Notes under the pieces: model-generated
Databases searched by the model: none
Told to the model about the DNA's origin: nothing
Seen by the model: only the letters and a program-made list of their open reading frames with translations
Made by a program: the position numbers and the translations under genes
In this document: piece by piece, positions 1 to 10,613 of the stretch
Layout of the letters: the number at the start of each line of letters is the position of its first letter
Numbering within the stretch: position 1 is the first letter of the stretch
Assembly (NCBI GenBank): GCA_031769625.1
Contig: JAUIMM010000577.1
Span: 310,001 to 374,000, forward strand
Origin: Taudactylus pleione
Taxonomy: Eukaryota > Chordata > Amphibia > Anura > Myobatrachidae
DNA length: 64,000 nt
Direction: 5' to 3'

Positions 1-71
1 GGACTTAGGTTTACGCCTTTCCTCTCTGAAGGTGCACGTGTCTGCTTTATCGGTTTGGTACCAACGTAGAA

Positions 72-717
72 TTGCTATGTTACCGGACGTACAGACTTTT
101 TTTCCGGGGTGTTCTCAGGATTCTCCTGGCTATTGCTTCAGCAAGGAGGGTTTCCGAGTTGGGGGCACTTTCATGTAGTCCCCCCTTCTTAATTATTTTC
201 TCCAGGACAGAGCAATGCTTGGCACTCGTCCTGAGTGTTTACCTAAGGTTGTCTCTAAGTTTCATATCAATCAGGAACTGGTGGTCCCAGCCTTTCAGTC
301 CCCTGATCTTACAGCAGGGGAGACTTCGTTGGACATTGTCCGTGCTCTCAGAGTTTATGTTGATCGGACTGCTTCTGTTCGAAAGTCCGACTCCTTGTTT
401 GTCCTCTTTGATTTTCATAAGAGGGGTTGGCCTGCCAACAACCAGACTTTGGCCCGTTGGTTTTGTTCTGTTATTAGGGAGGCTTAGATACGAGAGCATT
501 TACCTGTTCCAGCCTCTGTTAAGGCTCATTCCACTCGTTCTGTGGGCCCTTCTTGGGCTGCTAAACGTGGTGCCTCAGCTGTTCAGCTGTGTAAGGCAGC
601 CACTTGGTCTTCGGTTCAAATGTTTCTAAGATTTTATGCGTTTGACACCTTTGCCTCTCAGGATGCATCCTTCGGGCGCAGGATTCTCCTTTCTGCACAG
701 GAGCGTCCCCGCCCTTA
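72..717 (+). pseudogene. Broken DIRS-type tyrosine recombinase, C-terminal catalytic part
   Basis: The enzyme would join a circular cDNA to the genome through a tyrosine nucleophile. The catalytic landmarks are visible: an arginine in ARRVSELGAL (from 141), the box II motif HSTR (527-538), a tryptophan in ATWSS, and the nucleophile in LRFYAFD (tyrosine codon 635-637). The reading frame is not intact. The first motif lies in a different frame from the rest, with a frameshift between about 190 and 214, and a TAG codon at 485-487 interrupts the second frame just before the HSTR motif. The translation then continues to a stop at 715-717. The start is outside the window or lost, so 72 marks only where the readable frame begins. 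All catalytic residues I can locate are present even though the frame is broken, so this copy decayed less at its active site than the copy at 11660-12290. Assignment to the DIRS group rests on motif resemblance and on the terminal repeats that follow. Confidence 0.8.
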
Positions 718-737
718 GTTGAACTGCTTTGGGACAT

Positions 738-850
738 CCCCAAGGTCAACCCTGTGGATCCCCTATGGACCCTGAAGTAGAAAACAAGAGATATGGTAAG
801 AACTTACCTTTGTTATCTCTGTTTCTACGAAGTCCATAGGGTCCACAGGG
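738..850 (+). repeat. DIRS internal complementary region
   Basis: The first half (CCCCAAGGTCAACC to GAAGTAGAA) is the reverse complement of the left end of the element, as seen at 6928-6975. The second half (AACAAGAGATATGG to TCCACAGGG) is the reverse complement of the right end at about 1117-1186. This two-part arrangement is the classic DIRS internal complementary region, thought to template circle closure. Confidence 0.8.
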
Positions 851-979
851 CGCCCGCCCTGACGCACCTGGCTTCTAATGGGCTGTGTTGCTGGTCACCT
901 GTATTTCCGTCTCCTTTTTCTGTGAGTATGGTTTCTTGTGTGTTCCAGTCTTCCTTCTCTCTGTTCCATATTCTCCTCC

Positions 980-1186
980 GGCCTAGGCTGCTTACCAACT
1001 GAGGTGCCTGTGGCTCGGGGGCGGGGGTATAGAGGAGGACCCAAATGCATCCTGGGAGCTAAAAGCTTAACTGTGTGGTGCCCATGGATCCTGATCCAGC
1101 TATATCCCCCAAGGTCAACCCTGTGGACCCTATGGACTTCGTAGAAACAGAGATAACAAAGGTAAGTTCTTACCATATCTCTTGTT
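980..1186 (+). repeat. DIRS right inverted terminal repeat
   Basis: It matches the right terminal repeat of the second element (12533-12725), with substitutions, and ends in CATATCTCTTGTT. The outer 70 bases are complementary to 782-850 of the internal complementary region. Confidence 0.75.
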
Positions 1187-1480
1187 GTATCAGTGCTGCA
1201 GGAGATGGGAGTGTGTGTGTGTGTATATCTGTGTTGTGTCAGTGCTGCAGGAGATGGGAGTGTGTGTGTGTATCTGTGTTGTGTCAGTGCTGCAGGAGAT
1301 GGGAGTGTGTGTGTATATCTGTATTGTATCAGTGCTGCAGGAGGTGGGAGTGTGTGTGTGTATGTGTATATCTGTATTGGGTCAGTGCTGCAGGAGGAGA
1401 GAGGGAAGTGTGTGTGTGTATATCTGTGTTAGTGCTAGTGCTGCAGGAGAGGAGAGAGGGGAGTCTGTGTGTGTTTGTGG
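1187..1480. repeat. GT-rich minisatellite, unit about 45-50 bp
   Basis: About six copies of a unit beginning CAGTGCTGCAGGAG and followed by a (TG)n tract and TATATCTGT. Copies begin near 1191, 1239, 1285, 1330, 1383 and 1437. The last copies have GAGGAGAGAGGG variants. Short ORFs rich in CVC or VSVLQE in this stretch are by-products of the repeat. Confidence 0.85.
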
Positions 1481-1553
1481 GGGGTGGGATCTATTAATAT
1501 GTGTGTGTGGGGAGGATCTATTAATGTGTGTGTGTGTGTGTGATCTGGTAATG

Positions 1554-1918
1554 TTAAGGTGCATACACACTAGACGATATGCTCCCTGAGCGATATCGTC
1601 TAGTGTGTCCCCGGCAGGCTGTGCTCAATGTCGTTCATGACATTGAGCACAGCCGCTGAACGATATCATTAGCGATATCGTTCAGCGCCGGGCTCTCTCA
1701 CCCATTCCCTGACATGCAGCAACCTGACGAGGTCGTCAGGTTGGCCTGCATGTCAGCCCGATGAACGAGGATGACGAACGACCCGCGGGAACGCGCGTCG
1801 TCGTCATCGTTCATCTTTTTTGTGTTAAAAATGGACGATAAAGTGGACGACTGAACGATAACGATATCGTTATCGTTCAGTTGTCCACTTTAATCGCCCA
1901 GTGTGTACGCACCATTAA
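1554..1918. mobile_element. TTAA-flanked, hairpin-rich MITE
   Basis: The element is flanked by TTAA at 1554-1557 and 1915-1918. Its ends are imperfect inverted repeats, GGTGCATACACACTAGACGAT on the left against the reverse complement of the right end (GGTGCGTACACACTGGGCGAT). Inside lie at least four strong hairpins: about 1619-1654, 1654-1686, 1711-1754 and 1847-1890. There is no ORF. A TTAA duplication is typical of piggyBac-type transposition, but the superfamily is inference. Confidence 0.75.
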
Positions 1919-2366
1919 TGTGGCAGGGGGAGATCTAGTAATGTCAGTGGGGGGGGTCTAGGGTGTCAGCGTATAGTAAGATCTGTTATTATTATATTTG
2001 TGTGGTCATCTACTGAAGAATTTTAATTAGAATGGTTGTGGGGGAGCAGATTCTTATTTTGTCCACACTTCCTTTTGCAAGGCCCTCTTATGACCCTGTG
2101 TCTATGGAAATGTACTTATGTAACTTTGCCTCTATGTCAGATAATACAGAATATTTTGGTGACTTAGTGTCACATGCCAAGTGTTTACATAAAGTAATTG
2201 TAATTTAATTAGGTCCAGAACACACCCAATTGGCAATAGATACGCCCATAGGTGGATCTAGACACGCCTTTTGGGTGGTTCCGGACACGCCTCTCAACGG
2301 CGCGCCGCACTTTTTACTGTAGTATGTAATCTCCCTGAAACTACTTTTCAAAAGTAGGCAAGTATG
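1919..2366. other. Divergent upstream flank of the first array block
   Basis: Parts of this stretch resemble the later flank modules: a GTCAGTGGGGG...CTAGGGTGTCAG segment at about 1945-1972, a CCCATAGGTGGA segment near 2246, and the end AATCTCCCTGAAA...AAAAGTA...GTATG at 2327-2366. The middle (about 1990-2210) is AT-rich and unrelated to the others. I see no gene. Confidence 0.6.
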
Positions 2367-3037
2367 CACTACCCTTAACCCTGCTCCCACTCCCCACACG
2401 CACTACACTACCACTACACTACCCCATAGATGCTCCCGCTCCCAGCACACACTAAACTATCCCTAGCCCTGCTGCTGCTTCCCGCACACACTACACATCC
2501 CCTAACCCTGCACCCAATCCCCCGCACACACTACACTATCCCTAACCCTGGTCCCACTACCCTCACACACTACACTACCCCTAACCCTGCTCCGACTCCT
2601 TGCACAAACTACACTACCCCTAACCCTGCTCCCACTCCCCACACACACTACACTACTCTTAACCCTGCTGCCTCTCCCCGTACACAATACACTAACCCTA
2701 ACCCTGCTCCCACTCCCCGCGCACACTACACTACCCCTAACCCTGCTCCCACTCCCCACACACACTACACTGCTCCTAACTCTGCTGCCTCTCCCCGCAC
2801 ACAATACACTACCCCTAACCCTGCTGCCACTCCCCGAACACAATACACTACCCCTAACCCTGCTGCCACTCCGCATACACACTACACTACCCCTAACCAT
2901 ACTCCCACTTCCCATACACACTACACTACCCTTAACCATGCTCCCACTCCCCGCACACACTACACTACCCCTAACCCTTCTCCCTGCACATACTACACTA
3001 CCCCTAACCCTGCTGCCACTCTATGCACACACTACAT
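2367..3037. repeat. 39-bp C-rich minisatellite array, block 1a
   Basis: Tandem monomers of about 39 bp, built around CACACACTACACTACCCC followed by a TAACCCTGCTCCC core. Most copies differ at a few positions. The plus strand has very little G. Open frames here (for example 2430-3152 plus and 2502-2960 minus) are a 13-residue periodic by-product of a repeat whose length is a multiple of three. Confidence 0.95.
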
Positions 3038-3321
3038 CAGGGCTCAAAAAAACCTGGGGGCTAAGTCGCCGTGGCGACCAGATTTGGTTGCCTGGCGACC
3101 AGATTTTCAGCAACCGCCGGGCCACCCGCGCACGCAGGCTGCTGCTGCCTGAGTGAGGGATAGACGAGAGGTGCAAGGGGTAAATAAGTGATGGAAGAGG
3201 AACAGAGGTAACATGTGAGACATTAAAGAAAAAGGAAATAAAACAGATATGGGGAACAGGTGGATGGTATGAACACAGGATAACTTTCTATAATATAATA
3301 TGGTTTCTTTTATCCCATATA

Positions 3322-4210
3322 GAGCCGCATTCAATTTGAGCCGAGCCGCGATACTTTTTCGCCTCCCGGACTTTTCGCCTACTTCGCCTGTTTTGTGGGC
3401 GGAAAAGTATCGCGTGCGTGCCCGCGTTACCCCGTATTCAATTTGAAAGTACGCGAAAACGGGACCAGGTGGAACTTCAACATGTGGAAAGTACTGTCAG
3501 ATTTGGGGAAATCAGCCTGACACCCCCCAAAAAATGCTCTGACATGGGGGTTAGCTATGGTACCCCCCGATTTGGCATGCTGAAGGTATTAGCTGTTTTT
3601 AAACAGGTGTAATAGACGCTAATTAGCGTTTTTCTATACGTGGTGCAGGATTGTATTCAGGAGTATTTCTTGCAGAAAATAACTTATCCCAGCAAATTTG
3701 TGGTACTTGAAAATGGGAGCCAGCATATTTAAGAGTTGATAAAGTTAAGTTGAAAAAATCGTGAACAATCCACCTGCCGCAAGCACCTGCAATCAAAAAA
3801 ACACTTGGGGCATACTTGGGGACCCCCCCAGAGACAAATACGCTAGTTTTTAACTTTGTACCCCAACATTTTTTTTTTTCGCCCCAAAATGAAAGTGATT
3901 TTTTTGGGGTGTTCAAAAGTGATTTTTTTTTAAATTTTGACGCAGTTTACCTTTGGGGGACTGTCTGAAGTCTGCACAGGGGTTCCCGCAATGTTGCACC
4001 ACAAAACCCCAATTCTGCACTTTTTTCCTCCTGCTATTGATAGGCGAAACTTTTTCGCCTATTACATTGCATTGACTTTCCGCCTGGGCGGAAAGTCATT
4101 CAAATTGAATACGGGTTAAAACCCAAACAGGTGAAAATTACGTCATCTGCGAAACTTTTCCGCCGAAAACATGCGAAAACTGACTTTTCGTCTCAAATTT
4201 AATACAGCCC
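3322..4210. mobile_element. MITE nested in the hAT-like insertion
   Basis: The terminal inverted repeats are GAGCCGCATTCAATTTGAG at the left and, reverse complemented, GGGCTGTATTAAATTTGAG at the right. The trinucleotide ATA flanks both ends (3319-3321 and 4211-4213). Subterminal blocks with TTTCGCC/GGCGAAA motifs also pair across the element. No ORF of note is present. Superfamily not assigned. Confidence 0.7.
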
Positions 4211-4969
4211 ATAGTGTTAAAAGTATCTAAAATTGATTTCGCATTATAAAAATCCCTAAAGCTTTTAGGGGTCTAAGTGTTCCCCAGATTCCAGGTCATT
4301 CAAGGCAATATTCCATAGCCCCACTCACTGATTTTATTGCCGGCACTCTCCTGTAGCCGCATGTGTGTGTATCACATGTTGGGGGTGCTGGCTGGTGAAG
4401 GGGTGAAGGATCCCTAATAAATTACGGTGTACTTATTTACCTGCACTCATGTGTTTAAGTGAAAGTGGTCTCTGTCAATGTGTGTGTCTGTGTGTGTAGT
4501 TTTGTCAGTATGTGTGTGCATGTCTGTGTCATTGTTTGTGTAATGCCGAACTGTCCATTAAATACATACAGTATATAAAGAATATTTATTGTGGTTAGAT
4601 TTTTTATTTTATTGGAAACCCCCCTTTCAAAATCCTGCGTTTGCCACTGCGGACCCTACAGTGCAGACCGCAAGCACGGTACACACTACAGAGTAACAAA
4701 CATACAGCCGACAGTGGCAGCTGTATATTTGTTATAGCAGCCGATGAGAGTCTGTCAGACTTTCATTGGCTGCTGCGTCGTCCACAGAGTGAGCCGGCTG
4801 GAGCTCACTCACGAGCTCCGCCTTCCGGCTCACCCAGCAGCAGGTTGTGAGAGACGTCATGACGTCTCTCCCATAGTGCAGAGCGGCCAGGAGGAGTGGA
4901 CAGCGGCGGTCATCGGCAGGAGCGTGGATCAGGTAAGTTGCATTTTTTTTTTCTTACGGGACACTGCAT
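4211..4969. other. Interior of the hAT-like insertion, no gene seen
   Basis: Mostly unique sequence with a short TGTG-rich patch near 4470-4540. A small palindrome, GAGAGACGTCATGACGTCTCTC, lies at about 4849-4870. I see no coding signal. Confidence 0.6.
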
Positions 4970-5480
4970 AGGGATGGTGGCCGCTATTGGTGACACTGTG
5001 GGGGTACTGCATAGTTTGGTTGGCCGCTACTGTGGGGGCACTGCATAGGTGGGGGTGGCCGCTACTGGGGCCACTTTATGGGGGGGCCACTACTGGGGCA
5101 CTGTACAGGGTGGAGCCTCTACTAGGGGCAATGCATAGTGGGGACTACTACTGGGGTCACGGCATAAGGGGGACTACTATTGGGGGCACTGTATAGTGGG
5201 GACTACTACTGGGGGCAATGCATAGGGGGGACCACTTCTGGGGGCATACCATGGGGGGGTGGCCGCTACTGGGGGCACTGTATGGGGGTGTGTGGCCGCT
5301 ACTGGGGCACTATATAAGGGGGGTGTTACTAGGGCACTGTATAGGGGGGCGCTACTAAGGGCAATGCATAGTGGGGACTACTACTCGGGGCACTGCAGAG
5401 GGGGGACTACTACTGGAGGAACGATATAAGGGGGACTACTACTGGGGGCATTGCATAGGGGGACCACTACTGGGGGACTG
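4970..5480. repeat. G-rich degenerate minisatellite
   Basis: Repeated GGGGGCACTG-CATAGGGGG-ACTACTACTGG modules of roughly 28-35 bp lie inside the hAT-like insertion. Two short ORFs here are by-products of the repeat. Confidence 0.8.
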
Positions 5481-5805
5481 CATAGGGTTGCCCAAAGCAT
5501 ATTCTTGCATCTGGGCCCACCACTCTCTAGTTCGGCCACTGCCGACGGTAGCTTTGCTTGTCCAGGGTTGTTTGGCTGCGGAGGGGTGGTCTTTCTGGGG
5601 TAGGTTGCCTGCAGAGGCGGGTTAGCTGCTCAATAATATGGCTGTGGGAGGGTGGTTTGCCTGGGATACACCGTTAGTGATGTGGCCATGGGGGTTGGTT
5701 GCCTGGGGCATAGGTGTTTGGTAATGCTGCCCCGGGGGAAGGGGGGGTCTGGCTCCTAAACTTTCATCCTGGCTCCTAGGTTTTAGAAAAACTTGTCAAG
5801 CCCTG

Positions 5806-6144
5806 CTACACTACTCCTAACCCTGCTCCCACTCCCTGCACACACTCCTAACCCTGCTCCCACTCCCTGCACACACTACAACACCCCTAACCCTGCTCCC
5901 ATTCCCTGCACACACTACACTACCCCTAACCCTGCTCCCGGCACACACTACTCTACCCCTAACCCTGCTCCGCTCCCCGTACACACTACACTACCCCTAA
6001 CCCTGCTCCACTCCCTGTACACACTACACTACCCCTAATGTGCTCCCGCTCCCCGCACACACTACACTACCCCTAACCCTGCTCCCGCTCCCCGCACACA
6101 CTACACTACCACTAACCTTCTCCCGCTCCCCATACACACTACCC
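5806..6144. repeat. 39-bp C-rich minisatellite array, block 1b
   Basis: This continues the block that ends at 3037, with monomers of the same family (CACACACTACACTACCCC then TAACCCTGCTCCC). It ends where the CATACATGCCTAC flank begins at 6145. Confidence 0.95.
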
Positions 6145-6599
6145 CATACATGCCTACCCTCCCGCTTTTAGCGGGCGCCTCCAGATTTTTACCTTATGTT
6201 CCTGCTGCCCCGCAAACATTACCATTACTCCCGGTTTTTCCATCCCCTTTAAAATAAGGACTGCGCATGTGCAAGGGCCGGAGCCTACAAATGGAGACAT
6301 CACAACGTGTGACTTAAAGGCCGGCCACTGCGGGGTTATGGGTAGCGGTGGCCGTCTATGTACACAGTACCTCTGAGCGATGGAGGCTTCAGCAGCAGAC
6401 GCGGCAGTGGTGGACTTTTCTACCGCCATGCAAGGTGGTCCTCAAAGCATACTCCTTACAGTGGTCCTTTTCAGGGGCTGGCCCTTCTTCTGCCTGCGGC
6501 GTTCAGGCGGTCTCTCCTGCCCCCTCGGCGGGGTCTTTCTAATTATGGGCATCAGCAGCAGCATGAAGTCCTCTGCGACGGTGGCTCCTTCCCTCCGGT
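6145..6599. repeat. Left half of flank module, copy 1
   Basis: This is the same sequence as 21844-22298, with scattered substitutions. It begins CATACATGCCTAC directly at the array edge. The module is interrupted at CCTCCGGT (6592-6599) by the long insertion and continues at 15084. A minus-strand frame of 91 codons (6154-6429) is open in both copies. About seven residues differ between the copies and it resembles nothing I know, so I do not call it a gene. Confidence 0.85.
6592..6599. repeat. Left target-site duplication of the 8.48-kb insertion
   Basis: CCTCCGGT here and CATCCGGT at 15084-15091 match at 7 of 8 positions. The uninterrupted copy at 22291-22298 has a single CCTCCGGT followed directly by CCTGGCAG. 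Confidence 0.85.
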
Positions 6600-6927
6600 C
6601 AGGGGCTTGCTGGCAACTTTCAGCCTAGGGGGCAAACACAAGCAAGTGGCCCCGGGTTTTCTACTAGTACATTGTGAAACACTCCCGAGCTTGGCCCCGT
6701 TAGGTTAATGCCATGTCCAGATAGTGTTACCCTATAGTAGCCTATGGGCTACAATTTATCAAATTCTTCTGGAGAGGGGTGCTCCGGATCCCTCTCCGTT
6801 GGCCCCTGGTGATATATGCGCAGGCCGACTGCCGCGCATGCACAGACCAAAACCAGAAAGCTTCCAGCTCTTCACCAGGGCAGGCGCTTATCAGAGGATT
6901 TTAGTAAGTTTGAATGAAAACATTAAT

Positions 6928-7084
6928 TTCTACTTCAGGGTCCATAGGGGGTCCACAGGGTTGACCTTGGGGTATAGGTTGGGAACCAAATCCGGGCACC
7001 ACGCAGTTAAAGCTTTTAGCTCCCAGGATGCACTGGGTCCACTCTCCCTATAACCCCACCCCCAAGCCAGAGGCACCTCAGTTT
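6928..7084 (+). repeat. DIRS left inverted terminal repeat
   Basis: It is the reverse complement of about 12533-12687. Both contain the CCCAGGATGCACTGGGTCC block, the AGCTTTTAGC block and the GTTGACCTTGGGG block on the appropriate strand. Confidence 0.85.
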
Positions 7085-7373
7085 AAGTTGGTGCCCGGCC
7101 GGAGTCGGGTCACCGTTAGCGCAGGGGGAGCTGATTAGCAGCCCCTAAGCTTATTTTATTTTTTTAGGGACAAAGTTTTTTCCATGGACTTTGGACTCTT
7201 CAGAGCGGCAGCGTCGGACTGTCCATAGGACGTCTAAGCTGCCGCTCCGTCACCCCGCTGGCGCTGAGACGCCAGTACAGATCTGGGGATCTCAGCGGGA
7301 CCCCAGAGTCTGTACTAGCCGGACTCTGTGGGCGCCCAGGACTGCTGCCGGATCCACGGGGAGCAGGTAAGGT

Positions 7374-7401
7374 CGCGGATCACCGCTTGCGGTGATCCGC
7401 G
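7374..7401. other. Perfect 13-bp hairpin
   Basis: Two perfect 13-base arms (CGCGGATCACCGC and its complement) are separated by TT, in the presumed leader of the DIRS element. Role unknown. Confidence 0.7.
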
Positions 7402-8253
7402 CATTTCAAATGCAGTCCTGTGCCTCCGGTCTCAGGGGACAGACCGGAGGCGCCGGCAGTGGCGGCGGGCCCCCCATACCCCGTGTGTCCACTAGACCAC
7501 CAGGGACTTAACGATCGGTGCAGGGAGCCGGCGTCCCGGGGGTTAATAGCCGGCCAGGGGAGGCAGCCTTCCCTGTTACAGCGGCTCCTCCCCTCAGCTC
7601 AGCGCGCCTTTCAGTATCCATAGTCTGGCGTCGCTGAGCTGCTTCCTCCGCGGGCCACGCTTCTTCTGAGGTCTCCAGCGGCCATTTTATCTCTGTGGTG
7701 CAGCAGAAATCTCTCAGGATGGCAGTGAGTCCAGTCCCCCTGCGTACCTCACCATCAGGTCAGTGTACACAGCGCTGTAGCCTTCCCAGACACTGAATCT
7801 GGGCAGTTGAATGCAGTGTAATAGTGCAGTATATTATATGACATGTTTATGTATATATGTATATATCTGCATTGTATGTGACTTATGCTAGTGCTGACTG
7901 TACTTTATTCTCTCACCTGTCAGTGTATATCTATCCCTTTTCTTTATCTGCCCTAATACAGCTGTACTTAGGGTGGTTCTGAGACCTCACATTTATATAC
8001 TTGTTAATATTTGTGTGGTTTGTCACATACTGTTGCGTGCTGCACGTTGCCATATTTTAGATGGAACTGTGTGTTGCATACGCTGAAAATGGGTCCCTGC
8101 AGCTAATTTTTGGCATCAGTCAGGACCAGTATAGCGCTGCTTAATATTTCCGCCAAGATTGGTCAGATATGTCTGACCAGGAGATAGAGCGTTATACTGC
8201 ACCCATTTTTACTATCCTGCAAGTCATGTGCTGCAGGTGTTAGTGCGGAGGAT

Positions 8254-8814
8254 TTGACTCATAAAGGGTTCTGTATGTGGCGTCATCTGGTGCTGGCCTC
8301 TTTCACGACCCCCTTGGGCGGTTTGTTTTCTCGGGATCCTCTCAATTGCGGATCGCCGGGCGGGCCCCATTGTTGTACCTCACTTGGGGTTACTTCACCA
8401 TACTGCCCTTTTCATCTCAGGGTATCTCGCAGCTTCTTGCACTCTTCCCCTGTGACACAGACTACCGCTCCCTGCAGGGGTTTTTCGCAGTATATGAATT
8501 CCCCCTGGTGCCACAATAGTCTGTCATTCCCCTTGCAGGGATTACCACAACAGCCACCCTGGGTGGATGTCGTTTTCTACGAAACGCTAATTGGCGTGGT
8601 TGACGCCCTGTGGTTACTTCCCAGTTGGCTCTGCCGTGAACTGGGTACTGTTCGGGGCTCTTTCCCTCTTACACGGGGGGAAGCCTATTTCAGGTATTAT
8701 TATCCCTGCTTTAGGGCTGGTAGCAGGTCCATTCTGGTTAGAGTGAATGTTGACCTGCACCTGTATCATACACCCTCAGTATTGCGTGCCTTCGGGTTCC
8801 CTGTTGCTGACTAG
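8254..8814 (+). other. Open frame in the presumed gag-like region of the DIRS relic, unassigned
   Basis: A 186-codon frame lies between the left terminal repeat and the reverse transcriptase relic, where DIRS elements carry their first ORF. I see no recognisable domain, zinc knuckle or coiled coil. It overlaps other short frames, and the surrounding sequence is full of stops and frameshifts. Position alone suggests a gag-like remnant; chance is equally possible. Confidence 0.25.
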
Positions 8815-9779
8815 CGGGTGGATCGCATAGCGGGACTCTGGCTGTTGCCAGATAGGAGGTGTTACAACAGTGTTTGGCCTCCTGTCCCAAATTCCCTGAG
8901 GGTCATCACGAGCCCCTCCTGGGGGGGATGGGCGTGTTACTCGTCTGATTACAGACGTTACTACGCCTCCCATTCCTGCGTGGTCGGATTCTTCGGATCC
9001 GTAGGTGGTAACTCTGCCTGAAATCAGTATACTTGCTTTCAGGAGTTGTTACCCATCCTACCATGGCTATAGCATGGTTGGTTAATACTATTGCATATTG
9101 GGTTGATGCATTTGTAACGTTTTTTCCCCTCCAACACGTCGGGGGTTCAAATGTATTTGGTCGCTCACGTAATATATGCTGTTGTCATAGGTGGAAATGC
9201 CTATATTGGATACCAGTCTCCTAACTTTCAGAGTTCCGGCTGCGACTGTATCCTCCGTAATACCCTATGGCTGCGCTCTGGGAATGCAGAGGTGCAGATA
9301 CCATCTTTAGGGTTGATATTGTTTGGTCCTGACCTTGACAAGATTGTAGTAACATTGGCAGTATTACTAACGACAAGTTTACCGCTTTCAGCTATGCCCA
9401 CTACAAGGCCTCAGACTAAGTCTGTTAAGTCTTTTTTGTCCTCTGGGTCAGCCTAAAGGTCTGTTTCTTCGTAGACTGTCGGCATCTACAAGGGCCGACA
9501 TATCCAGTACCGAGCAGGCCTGGACTGCCAGCCGATCCTGCTTCTGAACCTACGGATATCTCTTCAGCCTGACGGGACAGGCCTACAACTGGGAGATACC
9601 GATTTTCTCAGTTCGCCCGGTATTAGTGTCAAGTTGCCGCGGCTACGTGGGTAGGAGGGTACGCCCTCTTTACAAGGGCCTTACAGATCCAGAAAGCTAT
9701 GCAGTTGTTGCGGTAAGCGGAGCTAATTAGGCCATCCCCACTATCTCAGTGAGGGACTGGTTGTTCTGCTTTCTTTCTG

Positions 9780-10174
9780 GTGCGGTGGCTGAATGGTCCT
9801 CTTTGGCCTATTCTCTGTCTCAATTCCCTGAACCAGTTCCTAAAGCTACCTGGGCTCAGGAGGAAATCCCTATGCTCCATCATACGATGTTTGGAACCTG
9901 GGGACTTTATGGTATCACTGGATATACAGGACGCGTGCCTACGGGTACTTACAGAGACCTTTCCTCAGCATGGGCTGAGGTTTGCTGTATCACAGCAACA
10001 CTTACAATTTTTCGGGCTCTGCCTGTTGGGACTGTCCTCAGCCCCACAGGGGTTTACCAGCGTTTTGGATTTTCTGACAGTTCTTCTGTTCAGTATATCC
10101 CAATGCTCCTGTACCTGGACGGCCTCCTGCTCTTAGCGGGATCACCGGGGTACTTTACGGCCAGGTCAGGATGA
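9780..10174 (+). pseudogene. DIRS reverse transcriptase relic
   Basis: The protein would copy element RNA into cDNA. The frame starting at 9780 reads a recognisable DIRS-type reverse transcriptase palm: LKLPGLRRKS, then motif A as FMVSLDIQDA (9906-9935), then LRFAVSQQH, then motif B as GLSSAPQGFT (to about 10060). The catalytic box lies in a different frame and reads IPMLLYLDG (YLDG at 10112-10123), where active enzymes have YLDD, so the second catalytic aspartate is a glycine. A frameshift therefore separates motif B from the catalytic box. The frame ends near 10174. A further recognisable stretch, AQFHSRPFHNWLISRWN, follows at about 10386-10436 in a third frame. The copy is inactive on two independent grounds. 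Homology is from motif recognition only. Confidence 0.8.
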
Positions 10175-10331
10175 CTGTGGCTTCTTCAGGGTGCAGACGT
10201 TTAATCAACGGGGAAAAAGTCCTCCCTGCATCCCTCTCTGGGTATTCTTCATCTAGGATCCCTGCTGGATTCTCAGAATCTGAGAATTCTTCTGGCGTAA
10301 GACGGAATCTCCTCTCTTCCATTAGGAGTAC

Positions 10332-10613
10332 ATGGTTGTCTGCGCAGTCGACAGATGTCTTTACACTCTGGGATGCATGGTGGAATGGGCTCAGTTCCAT
10401 TCCAGGCCTTTCCATAATTGGCTCATCTCCAGATGGAATGAGTTTTTTCTGTCGGATAACTGTTCAAACGATGATGCTCTCTCCGGAGGCAAGTCGGTCC
10501 CTGTCCGGGTGGCTATGGCCATCTCGTCCAGGGTTTTCTTTGCTATGGACAGTGTCTGGATCGAATCCTTTTCAGTGCAGTTGGACGTCTGTCGATTCCA
10601 CCCTGTCAATTAA
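10332..10613 (+). pseudogene. Fragment of the DIRS polyprotein downstream of the reverse transcriptase
   Basis: A 93-codon frame contains AQFHSRPFHNWLISRWN, a stretch that follows the palm in DIRS reverse transcriptases, probably the thumb/connection leading to RNase H. I cannot point to RNase H catalytic carboxylates. The sequence to about 11650 continues as short broken frames. Confidence 0.5.

Larger units (their letters stand above)
1..1186 (+). mobile_element. 3' part of a DIRS-like tyrosine-recombinase retrotransposon, cut by window start
   Basis: The stretch holds the end of a tyrosine recombinase, then an internal complementary region at about 738-850, then a right terminal repeat ending near 1186 in CATATCTCTTGTT. 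The same order and nearly the same sequence occur in the fuller copy at 6927-12725, which supports the boundaries. DIRS elements use a tyrosine recombinase and a circular intermediate rather than an integrase and LTRs; that is family knowledge. The 5' part lies outside the window. Confidence 0.85.
3038..5805. mobile_element. Non-autonomous hAT-like insertion splitting the array
   Basis: The array stops at 3037 and resumes at 5806. The left end reads CAGGGCTCAAAAAAACCTGG. The right end, reverse complemented, reads CAGGGCTTGACAAGTTTTTC. Both ends also carry a GGCGACC or GGAGCC-type subterminal sequence. CAGGG-type termini are common in hAT transposons. I could not identify a clean 8-bp target duplication because the target is itself repetitive. 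No transposase ORF is visible. The interior holds a nested MITE and a G-rich minisatellite, listed separately. Confidence 0.7.

Noticed and set aside
1075..1589. Cysteine-rich ORFs (1075-1497, 1182-1589) as secreted peptides
   Set aside because: They translate a TG-rich minisatellite in all three frames and start inside a DIRS terminal repeat.
3038..3045. 8-bp target duplication for the insertion at 3038-5805
   Set aside because: CACTACAT on the left and CTACACTA on the right do not match in register, and the repetitive target makes any near match meaningless.
3038..5805. Host gene fragment inside the array gap
   Set aside because: Short frames only. The segment has transposon-like ends, a nested MITE and a minisatellite, and no recognisable domain.
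7420..7623. Proline-rich ORF in the DIRS leader as a gag start
   Set aside because: Short, GC-rich, no family resemblance, and broken frames follow.
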